Shown piece by piece: positions 14,095 to 23,269 of a stretch of 64,000 bases of DNA. Every line of letters starts with the position of its first letter. Positions within the stretch are counted from its first letter, which is position 1. The position numbers were made by a program, and so were the translations under genes. Source of the DNA: SZUA-365 sp964635845. GTDB lineage: Bacteria > Bacteroidota > Ignavibacteria > SZUA-365. Under the pieces are notes generated by a model. It did no database searches, had not been told where the DNA came from, and saw only the letters and a list, made by a program, of their open reading frames with translations. The stretch covers positions 1-64,000 of the forward strand of contig CAZWNO010000008.1 of the NCBI GenBank assembly GCA_964635845.1. Direction: 5' to 3'.

Positions 14095-16598
14095 GATGCC
14101 TCCAGAAGATCAAAGTTGAAACGGAACGTGCTGCCGGCGCCGTGTGCACTCTCGACGGTGATCTGTCCGTGGTGCGCGTCGACGATGTGTTTGACGAGAG
14201 AGAGGCCGAGGCCCACGCCGCCGAGTTTCTGTACGATGTCGTCACGAGAGCGGTAGTACGGTTCGAAGAGGTGCGGGATTTCCTCGTCGCGGATGCCCAG
14301 ACCGTGATCCGTGACCTCGACGCTGCAGTGTCGGCCGTCTCTCGATGTCCGCAGTGCGATGTCCCGGCGGATTCCCGAATACTTCATCGCATTGGAAAGG
14401 AGGTTGGTCAATGCCTCGAGAATGGCGTCTGCATCCGCGAGCACGGGCAGCGGTTCGGGATGCAGTTCGAGCGAGCAGGTGAATCCGCCGATCCCCATCT
14501 GATACTCCATATTCTCGAAGGCCCTTTCAGTGATGCGGTTCAGGTCGCTGCCTGTCATGCTGTACTGCAGCGTCCCTCGTTCCAGCCTTGTGAAGTCGAG
14601 GACGTTGTTGATCAGGCGTGCGAGGCGACCGCATTCACCCCGGATGATCTCGATCGATCGCCGCGCCTCGCCGCGTTCGTCCGGCATCTGGTCCTCGAGT
14701 AGTTCCGCGAACATGCTGATCGAGGTCAGCGGCGTCTTCAGGTCGTGGGAGACGCCCGACACGAAATAGGATTTCATGCGGTTGAGTTCACGCAATCTCT
14801 CCGCTTCATGCCGCTGTCTCAGCAGGCGCTGCTGCAGCTGCAGGCGCTCGAACTGCAGTCCCGCCTGCAGGGTCACGGAACGGATGAGGTCGATGTCCTC
14901 GAGCGTGAAGCGGAGACTGGATTTCTTGTGCCCGATGACCAGGAGACCGACGACGGTTCCATCTTCCGCACGGATGGCGTATATCATTGCGATCTCGTAC
15001 CGCCGGGCGAATCCCATGTCGGACCGTACGACGTCCATCTCCGGCTCGATGCTGCTTCCGAACACCAGCGGCTGGATCGGCAGTTTCCGCAGGCGGTCGG
15101 GATGGATGTGCAGACCGGCATAGCGCCAACGTGGAAATCCCTGTCGGTCAAGCACCAACAATTGATCTTCACCTTGAACCTCCATCACCATGATGCCGTG
15201 CAGATGCAGCAGTGAATCCAGGCCGGAGATCATGACACGTGCGACGTCCTCGGGCTGCACGCCCGCGAGCACCCGCTCGCTGATCGTTCGAAGTGCCTTC
15301 CTGAAATTGTAATCGACGCGGAAGAACGTGCGATCGATCATCCTCTGCACCAGGCCGCGTGTCGGCATGAACAGGATGAGATCGAAGACAAGCGCGGCGA
15401 TGGAGATCGAGAAATGGGCGGTCTCGCTGCGCGCGCCGATGAGACGGACCGCGAAAGCGAGGAAGCCCGCGTAGACCAGGATCAGGATAGTCAGGACGAG
15501 GGCGTACACCGTTCCGCGCTTGAGCAGCACTTCGATGTTGAATATGCGGTAGCGGATGATACCGATGACCATGAATGACGCGGTGACGAGTAGCGCCGCA
15601 TTGAGCACGATCTCATTCATGTGGACAGCTTCGAAAATTCGAATCACGCTCGACGGCAGATAGGCCTGCACGTTGCCCGAGGTGCTCAGCTGCCAGAAGA
15701 CATAGGCGACCGTGCTGATGATCGTTCCGGTCATCGCCCATGCGATCTGCCGTCGATACCCGCTGTCATGCTCATGGATGAATCGTGTCACGAAGACGCC
15801 GATGGAAGCGACCGCGCCGATCCCCAGGAGGCCTTTCCCCGCCGTCATCGCGCTGTAGTACGACGGTGCTGCGGAGAGGTCGAATGGCATCGTCGCCTGG
15901 TATGAAGCGATGCATCCCCAGACAGCGACGGCGGCAGGAAGGAAATGGAGGGCCGCGGTCGCACGGAACGAGAGCTTGCCCGAATGCGGAAACACCAGTG
16001 AGAAGTGCAGCAGCAGACTGCCGACGAAGGCGTTGCTCAGTGGAAACAGTGCGCGAAGGAAGTGACCGAGACCATGGGGCTCCATCGTATATCGCCCCAT
16101 GGTGAACGCCATGACGCAGGCCACGATCACGACGAGGTGATGGAACTGCAGAGCAGCGGGATCGCGCGGGCGCTGGGCGACGACGAACAGTGCCAGGAAG
16201 AAGAACACCGCTATCGCGGCGGCCTGCACGACCACATCCAGGGTGGAGTAGTACGGAACGAGGGTGACGCGCTCGGTTCGTGTCGATCCATCCCGTCGCA
16301 CCGTCACGCGTTCGACTGTCCCGATGCTGAACTGATCGACGATCTGCTCCACGTCGACGGGATTGCGGATAGAATAGTCGCCGATGCTGAGAAGGGTATC
16401 GCCGTCCTTCAATGTCGAACTATCCGACCTCACGAAGTGGATCAGCATCGAGGGAAACCCGTCGCGTGCTGCGAAGGTATCGATGTCCGCTCCGAGTCCG
16501 GCTTTCTGGCGGCTCTGCTCGACGCCGGCGATACAGAGCGCGAGTATCACCAGGTCGAAGAACAGCAGGAAGTGACGGATATTCTTGCGCTGCTTCAT
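14091..16598 (-). CDS. Membrane sensor histidine kinase with PDZ-like domain, multi-TM region and GAF-like domain
   Basis: 835 residues from ATG 16598 (MKQRKNIRHFLLFFDLVIL); the open frame continues upstream but a promoter lies at 16659-16689. Layout: TM helix 1; an extracytoplasmic PDZ-like segment about 40-120 (LKDGDTLLSIGDYSIRNPVD); seven or eight further TM helices about 130-420; a GAF-like domain about 470-600 (GLLVIGHKKSSLRFT); HisKA with phospho-acceptor His618 (SGVSHDLKTPLTS); and HATPase with N box NLLSNAMKYS, DHGLGI and GVGLGLSLV. It phosphorylates the response regulator encoded immediately downstream. The PDZ-like sensor suggests that it senses envelope peptides or protein damage, but this is inference. 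Confidence 0.9.
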   Translation of the reverse strand: MKQRKNIRHFLLFFDLVILALCIAGVEQSRQKAGLGADIDTFAARDGFPSMLIHFVRSDSSTLKDGDTLLSIGDYSIRNPVDVEQIVDQFSIGTVERVTVRRDGSTRTERVTLVPYYSTLDVVVQAAAIAVFFFLALFVVAQRPRDPAALQFHHLVVIVACVMAFTMGRYTMEPHGLGHFLRALFPLSNAFVGSLLLHFSLVFPHSGKLSFRATAALHFLPAAVAVWGCIASYQATMPFDLSAAPSYYSAMTAGKGLLGIGAVASIGVFVTRFIHEHDSGYRRQIAWAMTGTIISTVAYVFWQLSTSGNVQAYLPSSVIRIFEAVHMNEIVLNAALLVTASFMVIGIIRYRIFNIEVLLKRGTVYALVLTILILVYAGFLAFAVRLIGARSETAHFSISIAALVFDLILFMPTRGLVQRMIDRTFFRVDYNFRKALRTISERVLAGVQPEDVARVMISGLDSLLHLHGIMVMEVQGEDQLLVLDRQGFPRWRYAGLHIHPDRLRKLPIQPLVFGSSIEPEMDVVRSDMGFARRYEIAMIYAIRAEDGTVVGLLVIGHKKSSLRFTLEDIDLIRSVTLQAGLQFERLQLQQRLLRQRHEAERLRELNRMKSYFVSGVSHDLKTPLTSISMFAELLEDQMPDERGEARRSIEIIRGECGRLARLINNVLDFTRLERGTLQYSMTGSDLNRITERAFENMEYQMGIGGFTCSLELHPEPLPVLADADAILEALTNLLSNAMKYSGIRRDIALRTSRDGRHCSVEVTDHGLGIRDEEIPHLFEPYYRSRDDIVQKLGGVGLGLSLVKHIVDAHHGQITVESAHGAGSTFRFNFDLLEAS

Positions 16599-16658
16599 GC
16601 CCGTGCCGCATGCAGTGGGTGATTCAGGAGTATCCGGTGCGTTGATCGTTAAGTTCAG

Positions 16659-16689
16659 GTAAAGTATTCGTATTTGTGCAATAAAGCAA
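16659..16689 (-). promoter_or_regulatory. Promoter of the two-component operon, TTG-N20-TACTTTAC
   Basis: Minus strand: TTG (complement of 16687-16689), 20 bases, TACTTTAC (complement of 16659-16666), about 60 bases before the kinase ATG. The -7 box has two mismatches to TAnnTTTG. Confidence 0.4.
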
Positions 16690-16717
16690 CGGACAATGGT
16701 CCGAAAACCATTGTCCG
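16681..16717 (-). terminator. Terminator of the 5'-nucleotidase gene
   Basis: A perfect 11-bp stem CGGACAATGGT / ACCATTGTCCG with a 6-base loop, 46 bases beyond the stop at 16763; on the minus strand it is followed by TTGCTTTAT, a weak T tract. Confidence 0.6.
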
Positions 16718-16762
16718 CCACAGCCGGGTGAGTGTGGATCCGCATGGACGCTCCGTGGCGAT

Positions 16763-18723
16763 CTAACGGAGCTTGATCATTCTCGCGACCTGCACGCTTC
16801 CGTCTGGCAGAAACATGCGGCAGAAATAGAGGCCGGAGGGCAGGGATGCCGCGTGGAAAACCGCCTCATGTCTCCCGGCTCCGACGAAACCGTCGTGCAC
16901 GACCGCAACTTCGCGTCCCATCCGGTCATAGGCCTTGATCAGGACCGGCGCAGAATCCTCGGTCTCATACACGATCACCGACTGCTCGGAAAACGGATTT
17001 GGTCCGGAAGACAGGATCTTCGCCATCGGCGGAGGGGCGGTCGGGTTCTTCGCGGTGATCGGTGCGGTCGCGATGATTCGTCCCGGCGTTCGATGACCGC
17101 CGAGCGTCTGCTGGCCGATGATGTAGTCCAGCACCAGCGCGAATTCTCCCACTTCCAGTTCCTGATAATCCAGGATCGTGATGTTGAGACTGTACATCAG
17201 GTTCAGCATGTCCAGGTACTGCTTGACCATCCAGTTCGTCCCGATCGTGTAGGTCGCGGTGGGATCGAGCGGCTGTCCCTGGAAATACACCGCCTGCAGG
17301 CGGGAGCCCGGCGGGCGCGAGGGATCGTAGGTGTACTGCAGGTTCGACGAGACCTGCATGAACAGCTCGTCGTCGCTCTCGATGTCACCGAGCGTGGTTT
17401 CAAGACCGATCATGAGATCGAGACCGGTGAGCTTGAACGTCACTGCGAGGAAGCCGATGCCGTCCTCCTCGTTCGCGCCGTAGCCGATCATGCGGTAGAC
17501 GTCATTCGGAGTTATGGGTCCGGGATACAGCGGCTGCGCCGTCGATCCTCCGGGCTCCAGGCCGACGTCCACNNNNNNNNNNTTTCCATCGCGTCGGCGA
17601 TCAGATTGCCGACATGCGTGTCGTGATGTCCCGGCTGGCCGAGGTTCGTCGCCAGCTCGGTCTGCGTCTGTGTACAGAGCGCGATCGGCTGGGAGAACAG
17701 CGGCTGATCGAGCGCCGTCTCGATCTCCTGGACGATTCCCGCGACGATGGTCTTCACCGTCGGCTCCTCGGCCACCTTGTCGTCGAGGTCGATCAGTTCG
17801 TACTTGTCGATGCTGATTCCGCCGTTGTGCAGCTTCAGCGTGAGGCTGCCGATCTGATTGTAGAACCCCTCCGTCTGCACGATGAAGACGTTTTCACCCA
17901 GCGGATTCCGCACGCGGACGGGATGCTTCGTCCCGATGTGGTCGTGTCCGCCCACGATCAGATCGATGCCCGGCACATTCGCGGCCAGCGCCCTGTCGAT
18001 CTTCATTCCCATGTGCGAGAGAAGGATGATGTAATTGCAGCCGCCTGTGCGCAGATCCGCGGCTGTCTGGTAAAGCAGGCCGCCGAGAGCCGACTCGTCT
18101 TCCATGAATGTCACGGGCGCGGGATCGGAGAGATACGCCGTCATCGGAGTCGTGAGTCCGATGATACCGACGGTGAATCCCGGGTAGCTCTTCACGATCG
18201 ACGGCCGGATCCATCCCGCCAGAGCGCTGGTGGGCTCCGTGGGATCGGTCGGGAGAATCATGTTCGCGGAGAGCAGGGGGAACGGGGGCGCGGCGGGACT
18301 GCCCGTGAGCGGAAGCGAATTGCTCAGCGCACCCAGCAGTCCGGGAGCGGAGAAATCGAATTCATGGTTCCCGACGGTCATGGCCGTGAGTCCGAGCGAG
18401 GCGAGGAGTTCGAGATCGGGAATGCGCGGTGCCGCGGGATTGCCGGCGGGCACCAGGTGCATCAGGTCGCCCACGCTGGCGTCGCCGGCGTGCAGCAGCA
18501 TGAAGGGCGTTTCTCCAGCCATGGTCTGCCCGATGATGGTCGCGGCGCGTGCGATCCCGCCGCGCTGTCCTTCGAGCTGCGTGCCGCGCGGAGTGCCCGC
18601 GAGGAGGTTCGAGTGCGTGTCGTTGAGGTGGAGGATGGTGAGGTACTGCGACTGCTGCGCTGCGAGCGGATTCGCCCACAGGAAAACAATCGCGAGCAGG
18701 ACGGTGCAGATCCGGGATTTCAT
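16763..18723 (-). CDS. Secreted 5'-nucleotidase/2',3'-cyclic phosphodiesterase family protein with type IX sorting domain (assembly gap breaks frame)
   Basis: One gene split by the N run at 17573-17582. Start ATG 18723 follows GGAG; signal peptide (AIVFLWANPLAAQQ). The N-terminal metallophosphatase domain shows the dimetal motifs LTILHLNDTHSN, HAGDASVGD, VGNHEFDFS and VGGHDHIG. The C-terminal nucleotide-binding domain resumes after the gap (PGPITPNDVYRMI, TYTIGTNWMVKQYLD). The last 85 residues are a type IX sorting domain (SSGPNPFSEQSVIVYE to VARMIKLR). The product should hydrolyse extracellular nucleotides at the cell surface to nucleosides and phosphate; classic UshA is periplasmic, so surface anchoring is the unusual point. 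The reading frames on either side of the ten N do not join, so the true gap length is not 10 modulo 3. Confidence 0.85.
17573..17582. other. Assembly gap (10 N), frame-breaking
   Basis: Lies between NLIADAME and DVGLEPGGS of the nucleotidase. The frames differ on the two sides, which proves that ten is a placeholder. Confidence 0.9.
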
Positions 18724-18802
18724 TGTGGCTCCTTCGGAATGATGAAAGAATATTCGTGACATGCGTATGCTGCGGTTCCTGGTTTCCGTACAGTCTTCGT
18801 TC

Positions 18803-18810
18803 CAAAGGTA
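18803..18810 (-). promoter_or_regulatory. -7 box TACCTTTG upstream of the 5'-nucleotidase gene
   Basis: A perfect TAnnTTTG match on the minus strand, 80 bases before the ATG; no TTG at the usual spacing. Nothing else recognisable lies between 18724 and 19030. Confidence 0.4.
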
Positions 18811-19030
18811 GCCGATGCCCGAGGCGCGCATGTCACGGAATTGTCAAAGTCGTGTCAATCCCTGTCCGTCGCTCCCGCGGGCGAACCGGCGATGAATCCG
18901 AAAGTTCGGTGGTTTCGCCGCCCGATGCCGGTCGCGAAACGCCATCGTCCCGAGCACGGTGGTTCGCCCCTACCGTCGCTCCCGCGATTTTCGCATATTC
19001 CGCTTTATTCACTTTCGCAGGATGTACGAC

Positions 19031-20026
19031 ATGCCGCATGAAATGTCTTCAGATAACCTCTCAGCGACCGTGACCGCGTTCCGCCAGAGCAGGGTGATAC
19101 TGACGGCCGTGGAGCTCGGGATCTTCGATGCCCTCGGCGAGAGAGCGCGTTCCTCGTCCGACGTCGCCTCGGCGCTCGGGACGGATACGCGCGCAACCGA
19201 CCGGCTGATGAATGCCCTGACCGCCATGGGACTGCTGCACAAGAAGGAAGGGAAATTTTCCAATACCGGAACGGCGGAGCGGCATCTCGTACGCGGCGCG
19301 AAGGCGTTCATGGGCAACATCGAGCACTCCATCCACCTGTGGGATTTCTGGAGCGGACTCACGGAGGCGGTGCGCAGCGGCACGGTCGCGTCGCGCACGA
19401 AGCTGAAGGACCGCGATGCGGAGTGGGGTGAGGCGTTCATCGCGGCCATGCATTACCGCGCCCTGGCGCAGGCGCCGGGCGACATCAACCTCATTGACTT
19501 CCACGATGCCACGCGCGTGCTCGACGTAGGGGGCGGTTCGGGCGCCTTCGCCATGGCCATGGTCAAGGTCAAGCGCGACCTGACCGCGACAGTGTTCGAC
19601 CTTCCGGGCATCATACCCATCACGCGGCGCTATATCGAGGAGGCTGGCCTGGCAGACCGCATCGGCACCGCGGCCGGCGACTACCTGGTCGACCCGCTTC
19701 CCGAGGGATACGACATCGTCTTTCTTTCCGCCATCGTGCACAGCAATGCACCGGCGGAGAACGCGCTGCTCATCCGTAAATGCGCCGCCGCGCTGCGGCC
19801 GGGAGGCGCGGTGATCGTTCAGGATTTCATCATGGACGAAGATCGCGTGCAGCCGCCCTTCGGCGCCCTGTTCGCCTTGAACATGCTCGTCGCCACCGAG
19901 CACGGCGACACCTTCACCGAAGGTGAGGTACGCGGCTGGATGGAGGCGGCCGGCCTGGTCGAGGTCGAACGGCGGGATACGCCCTCCGGCGCGACCCAGA
20001 TCGTCGGGCACAAACGAGGAGATTGA
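19031..20026 (+). CDS. Class I SAM-dependent O-methyltransferase with dimerisation domain
   Basis: 331 residues. The N-terminal winged-helix dimerisation domain (about 10-95: RVILTAVELGIFDALGE, RLMNALTAMGLLHKKEG) and the C-terminal Rossmann domain (SAM motif LDVGGGSGAFAMAM near 157, later LRPGGAVIVQDFIM) are those of the acetylserotonin/CrtF O-methyltransferase family. Members methylate hydroxyl groups of small molecules; the substrate cannot be told. ATG 19031 was preferred because AGGA lies 8 bases upstream; ATG 19022 is also possible. It is a single gene, divergent from the nucleotidase and followed by a separate promoter. No carotenoid or quinone genes are near to suggest a pathway. Confidence 0.85.
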   Translation: MPHEMSSDNLSATVTAFRQSRVILTAVELGIFDALGERARSSSDVASALGTDTRATDRLMNALTAMGLLHKKEGKFSNTGTAERHLVRGAKAFMGNIEHSIHLWDFWSGLTEAVRSGTVASRTKLKDRDAEWGEAFIAAMHYRALAQAPGDINLIDFHDATRVLDVGGGSGAFAMAMVKVKRDLTATVFDLPGIIPITRRYIEEAGLADRIGTAAGDYLVDPLPEGYDIVFLSAIVHSNAPAENALLIRKCAAALRPGGAVIVQDFIMDEDRVQPPFGALFALNMLVATEHGDTFTEGEVRGWMEAAGLVEVERRDTPSGATQIVGHKRGD

Positions 20027-20056
20027 CCGCGACGCCGGGAGAATAGGACCAGTTTA

Positions 20057-20087
20057 TTGGTTTTTCGGACCGGAGGGGCTACCTTTG
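20057..20087 (+). promoter_or_regulatory. Bacteroidota-type promoter, TTG-N20-TACCTTTG
   Basis: TTG at 20057-20059, 20 bases, TACCTTTG at 20080-20087, a perfect -7 box, 75 bases before the lysine-ketoglutarate reductase start. Confidence 0.75.
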
Positions 20088-20161
20088 TCATATCGGCCAG
20101 GGAGAAACGACGTTCATTATTCCTGTTTCAGGGGAACACAAACCAAGGAGATGGTTCCAGT

Positions 20162-21487
20162 ATGATCAACTGCATCGGTATTCGAAAGGAAACAAAGGAC
20201 AACACCCAGCGGCGCGTGCCGTTCTCTCCCGAACAGGTGGCGCAGCTGGTACGCACGCACGGCCTGCGCGTACTCGTTCAGCCCATGCCGAACCGCGTAT
20301 TCAGCACGGAGGAGTATCGTGCCGCGGGCGCGGAGATCACCGACGATCTCTCCGAGAGCAACATCGTGTTCGGTATCAAGGAAATCCAGCCGGAGTACAT
20401 GATCGACGGCATGCCATTCGCCTTCTTCTCCCACACCATCAAGGCGCAGCCGTACAACATGCCCATGCTGCGGTACATCCTCGATCACCGAATCACGCTG
20501 ATCGATTACGAGCTGATCAAGGACGAGCAGGGGCGCCGCACGGTGTTTTTCGGAAATTTCGCCGGCTATGCGGGCATGATCGATTCGACCTGGGCGCTCG
20601 GCCGGCGACTGCGGGCGGAAGGATATGAGACACCATTCTCGGATATCAAGTACGCGACGGAGTACGGCGTCCTCTCCGAGGCCGAGGTCGCGTTCCGCGC
20701 GTTGGGGGAGCGCATCCGGACGGACGGGCTGCCCGAAGCGCTGACCCCGCTGGTCTGCGGCTTCACCGGGTACGGCAATGTCTCGAAGGGCGCCCAGAGC
20801 CTGTACGACCTGCTGCCGGTGCGGGAGATCGCTCCCGCCGATCTGGCGGACTTTTTCGCTCGCGGGGAATTCTCGAACCATCACGTCTACAAGGTCGAAT
20901 TTCACGAACAGGACATGTTCGCGCCGGCCGTGCCGGGAGCGGAGTTCGTCCTGCAGGAGTTCTTCGACCATCCGGAACACTACCGGATGCGCTTCGCCGA
21001 GTACCTCCCGTATCTCACCATGATGGTGAACGGCATTTACTGGGAGCAGCGCTACCCGAGGCTGATCACGATCGAAGCCGCCCGCGAACTCTGGAATAGC
21101 GCGGAGAAACCGCGTCTACGCGTCATCGGTGACGTGACCTGCGACATCGACGGATCGGTGCAGCTCACCGTGAAGGACACGACTTCCGATAATCCCGTGT
21201 TCGTGTTCGAGCCGCTGACCGGAAGGGTGATCGACGGCGTGGAAGGCGACGGTCCCGTCATTCTTGCCGTGGACAAGCTGCCGACGGAACTCCCGCGCGA
21301 AGCCAGCGCCGCTTTCGGCGCATCGCTCTCACCGCTCGTGCCCGTCCTCGCAGCGACCGATTTCGCCGCGCCCTTCGAGGAACTGGCGCTTCCGCCCGAG
21401 CTCAAGCGTGCGGTGATCGCACACAAGGGTATGCTGACGCCGGCATTCGCCTACCTCCAGCCGCAGGTGGGTGGAACGGCGCGTTAG
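20162..21487 (+). CDS. Lysine-ketoglutarate reductase-like protein (saccharopine-forming, AlaDH/PNT fold)
   Basis: 441 residues. The N-terminus INCIGIRKETKDNTQRRVPF matches the LKR half of eukaryotic aminoadipic semialdehyde synthase and the AlaDH/PNT N-terminal domain. Further signs are GIKEIQPEYM, the histidine in FFSHTIKAQPYN, and CGFTGYGNVSKGAQSLYDLL at the nucleotide-binding turn. It should join lysine and 2-oxoglutarate to saccharopine using NAD(P)H, in the cytoplasm. The partner saccharopine dehydrogenase is encoded convergently 125 bases away, completing lysine degradation to aminoadipate semialdehyde. ATG 20162 has AGGAG upstream. The last codons form the first unit of a 21-bp tandem repeat. 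A biosynthetic role in the reverse direction is less likely but not excluded. Confidence 0.85.
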   Translation: MINCIGIRKETKDNTQRRVPFSPEQVAQLVRTHGLRVLVQPMPNRVFSTEEYRAAGAEITDDLSESNIVFGIKEIQPEYMIDGMPFAFFSHTIKAQPYNMPMLRYILDHRITLIDYELIKDEQGRRTVFFGNFAGYAGMIDSTWALGRRLRAEGYETPFSDIKYATEYGVLSEAEVAFRALGERIRTDGLPEALTPLVCGFTGYGNVSKGAQSLYDLLPVREIAPADLADFFARGEFSNHHVYKVEFHEQDMFAPAVPGAEFVLQEFFDHPEHYRMRFAEYLPYLTMMVNGIYWEQRYPRLITIEAARELWNSAEKPRLRVIGDVTCDIDGSVQLTVKDTTSDNPVFVFEPLTGRVIDGVEGDGPVILAVDKLPTELPREASAAFGASLSPLVPVLAATDFAAPFEELALPPELKRAVIAHKGMLTPAFAYLQPQVGGTAR

Positions 21488-21548
21488 GTGGATGGTGCGG
21501 CGCTTTAGGTAGCTGGAGCGGGGCCGCAGGTGGATGGAGCGGGGCAAT
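21465..21548 (+). repeat. 21-bp imperfect tandem repeat, 4 copies, over a gene 3' end
   Basis: Units start at 21465, 21486, 21507 and 21528, each opening with AGGTGGRTGGWRCGG or a close variant. The first unit encodes the last residues of the reductase (VGGTAR and stop); later units would encode VDGAAL-like repeats in the same frame. Together with the 17-bp array at purM this is the second tandem array in the window to start in the final codons of a gene. Confidence 0.9.
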
Positions 21549-21556
21549 AACAGGGC

Positions 21557-21592
21557 AAGAAAAAAGAGGACGAGCCCGGAGGCTCGTCCTCT
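21557..21592 (-). terminator. Rho-independent terminator of the saccharopine dehydrogenase gene
   Basis: A perfect 12-bp stem AGAGGACGAGCC / GGCTCGTCCTCT with a 4-base loop; on the minus strand it is followed by TTTTTTCTT. Confidence 0.85.
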
Positions 21593-21612
21593 GAAGGGCA
21601 GGCGGGAAATGA

Positions 21613-22935
21613 CTAGATATCCATTTCGCGTTCGACGAAGCGGATGTCCATCGTTCCCAGTTCCTTGAGCACGGGTTCGTAGATATCGGGGACCACGGGG
21701 ATCTGCACGCCTTTGAGCGTGATTTCGCCCTTGAGTATGGCCTTCGTGGCGATCGCTGCGGGAAGGCTCACCGTACGGGCCATGGAGCTGTCGCCATGCG
21801 GGATGCCCGTGTCGACCAGCGTGGACGTCATCTTCTTCTTCCTTCCACCGGGGTATTCGGCGATGAATTCATGGTGCTGCACGAGAAGGTCCACTTCGCC
21901 GTCGGCGAAGACCAGCTTCTTCTCGAGGATATGTGCGAACATGTCGAAGACGCTGGCTTCCTGGAGGGGAATCTTCTCTTCGTTCAGGAATCCGAGCCAC
22001 TCGAGTTTCTTGATCGCGATCGAATAGTACGGGATATCGAGGAAGCGGGCGATGTCGTCGACGAGGTTGTCGCCATTGCTGTCGACCAGTGCGGCCATGA
22101 CCTGCCGAAGCGTCGTATGACGGAAATCGAAGGTGCGTTCCTGATCCAGCAGACCGAGTTTCTTGAAGTAATTCCACGACTCGCAATGGCTGATGTTGCG
22201 CAGCGTGCCGCGGTACATGCTGGCAGCGCCCTCGATGCCGTACATCTCGAGGTAGGGGAGGGCGTCGCGGTTGACGTAGGCCTCGAACGTGCCGCTGCCG
22301 GGGACGTCGAGCAGCCAGTAGTGTTCGAACAGCTGTTCGGGCGCGACGTTGATGACCTCGCCGTCGATGAGATAGCGGCCGTTGTTCTTCGCGGCGAGCA
22401 TCACGCCGACCGGGCTCCACGAGAATTTATACCCCAGTGGGTTATTGTTGTCGCACAGGGCGGGAAGTCCGCCGCAGTAGGAATAGAAGCTCGTGATCCG
22501 TCCGCCAGCCGCCTTCACGCGGTTGATGACGCTCATCGCCGCCATATGGTCGAGACCGGGATCGACTCCTATTTCATTGAGGAAAATCAGGCCTTTCTCG
22601 CGCACCTCGGCATCGAGCGCCTGCATCGCCGGTTTGACGTACGATGTGGTGACCATGTTCTTTCCGAGTGCGACACACTGGGTCGCGACCTTCATATGAT
22701 GGATCCACGGCAGGAGGCTGATGACGATGTCCGCCTTCGCGATGAGACCGCCGAGCGCGGCGTCGTCCTCGACATCGATGGGAAGCGAGCTGCCACGGGG
22801 GTGGTGATCGATCAGTTTTTCCGCCTTGCTGACCGTGCGCGAGGCCACGGTCACGTGAAAATCGGGTTCGTCGAGGAGGTAACGGACAAGCGGACGCGCC
22901 ACGAGCCCGGCACCAAGCACGAGGACCTGTTTCAT
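21613..22935 (-). CDS. Saccharopine dehydrogenase (glutamate-forming type)
   Basis: 440 residues. It splits saccharopine oxidatively into glutamate and aminoadipate semialdehyde. The N-terminal Rossmann fold begins KQVLVLGAGLVARPLVRYL; later ADIVISLLPWIHHMKVA, NEIGVDPGLDHMAAM, SYCGGLPALCDNNNPLGYKFSWSP and the C-terminal DIRFVERE are those of the Lys9-like family, which is also the C-terminal half of the eukaryotic bifunctional enzyme. ATG 22935 was chosen because AAGGAG lies just upstream and the fold starts at residue 2; the frame is open far upstream without homology. It converges with the reductase gene at 20162, and the pair forms a complete saccharopine pathway. Confidence 0.93.
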   Translation of the reverse strand: MKQVLVLGAGLVARPLVRYLLDEPDFHVTVASRTVSKAEKLIDHHPRGSSLPIDVEDDAALGGLIAKADIVISLLPWIHHMKVATQCVALGKNMVTTSYVKPAMQALDAEVREKGLIFLNEIGVDPGLDHMAAMSVINRVKAAGGRITSFYSYCGGLPALCDNNNPLGYKFSWSPVGVMLAAKNNGRYLIDGEVINVAPEQLFEHYWLLDVPGSGTFEAYVNRDALPYLEMYGIEGAASMYRGTLRNISHCESWNYFKKLGLLDQERTFDFRHTTLRQVMAALVDSNGDNLVDDIARFLDIPYYSIAIKKLEWLGFLNEEKIPLQEASVFDMFAHILEKKLVFADGEVDLLVQHHEFIAEYPGGRKKKMTSTLVDTGIPHGDSSMARTVSLPAAIATKAILKGEITLKGVQIPVVPDIYEPVLKELGTMDIRFVEREMDI

Positions 22936-23125
22936 CTGAAACTCCTTTGCTTCTCTGAAGAGAGATTGAATGGTGAAACGAAATATCTGAAAGTGGGATG
23001 GATGAGGATCTTCATTCGGTGAGGCGCGGACGGACGTATGCTGCGTATCGATGGGTGAATCGGCGCGACCGGAGCGTCGCGGCTCATGCAATATACCGGT
23101 TTCGTTTCGTGAAAAAAAAAGCATA

Positions 23126-23156
23126 TTGATTTTCCGCGAATCATTCGCTACTTTTG
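23126..23156 (+). promoter_or_regulatory. Bacteroidota-type promoter, TTG-N20-TACTTTTG
   Basis: TTG at 23126-23128, 20 bases, TACTTTTG at 23149-23156, a perfect -7 box. Start of transcription would fall near 23163, placing the palindrome at 23198-23232 inside the leader of the PfkB gene. Confidence 0.75.
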
Positions 23157-23197
23157 TAACGATTAGCCTCTTAGATACCTTCCTTGACAATGAGGCA

Positions 23198-23232
23198 CAT
23201 ACCCGGCCGGCTGGGCATACCGGCCGGGTATG
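23198..23232 (+). promoter_or_regulatory. Perfect 13-bp inverted repeat in the leader of the sugar kinase gene
   Basis: CATACCCGGCCGG and CCGGCCGGGTATG, separated by 9 bases, between promoter and start codon. No T tract follows, so it is not a plain terminator. It could be a repressor operator or an RNA hairpin just ahead of the ribosome site. Apart from the promoter and this, 22936-23269 holds nothing recognisable. Confidence 0.7.
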
Positions 23233-23269
23233 AACTATCCCCCTACACCGCAACGGACACCACCAGGCC

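Noticed and set aside
13372..14256. A 294-codon plus-strand frame over the response regulator
   Set aside because: Antisense to an intact OmpR-type regulator.
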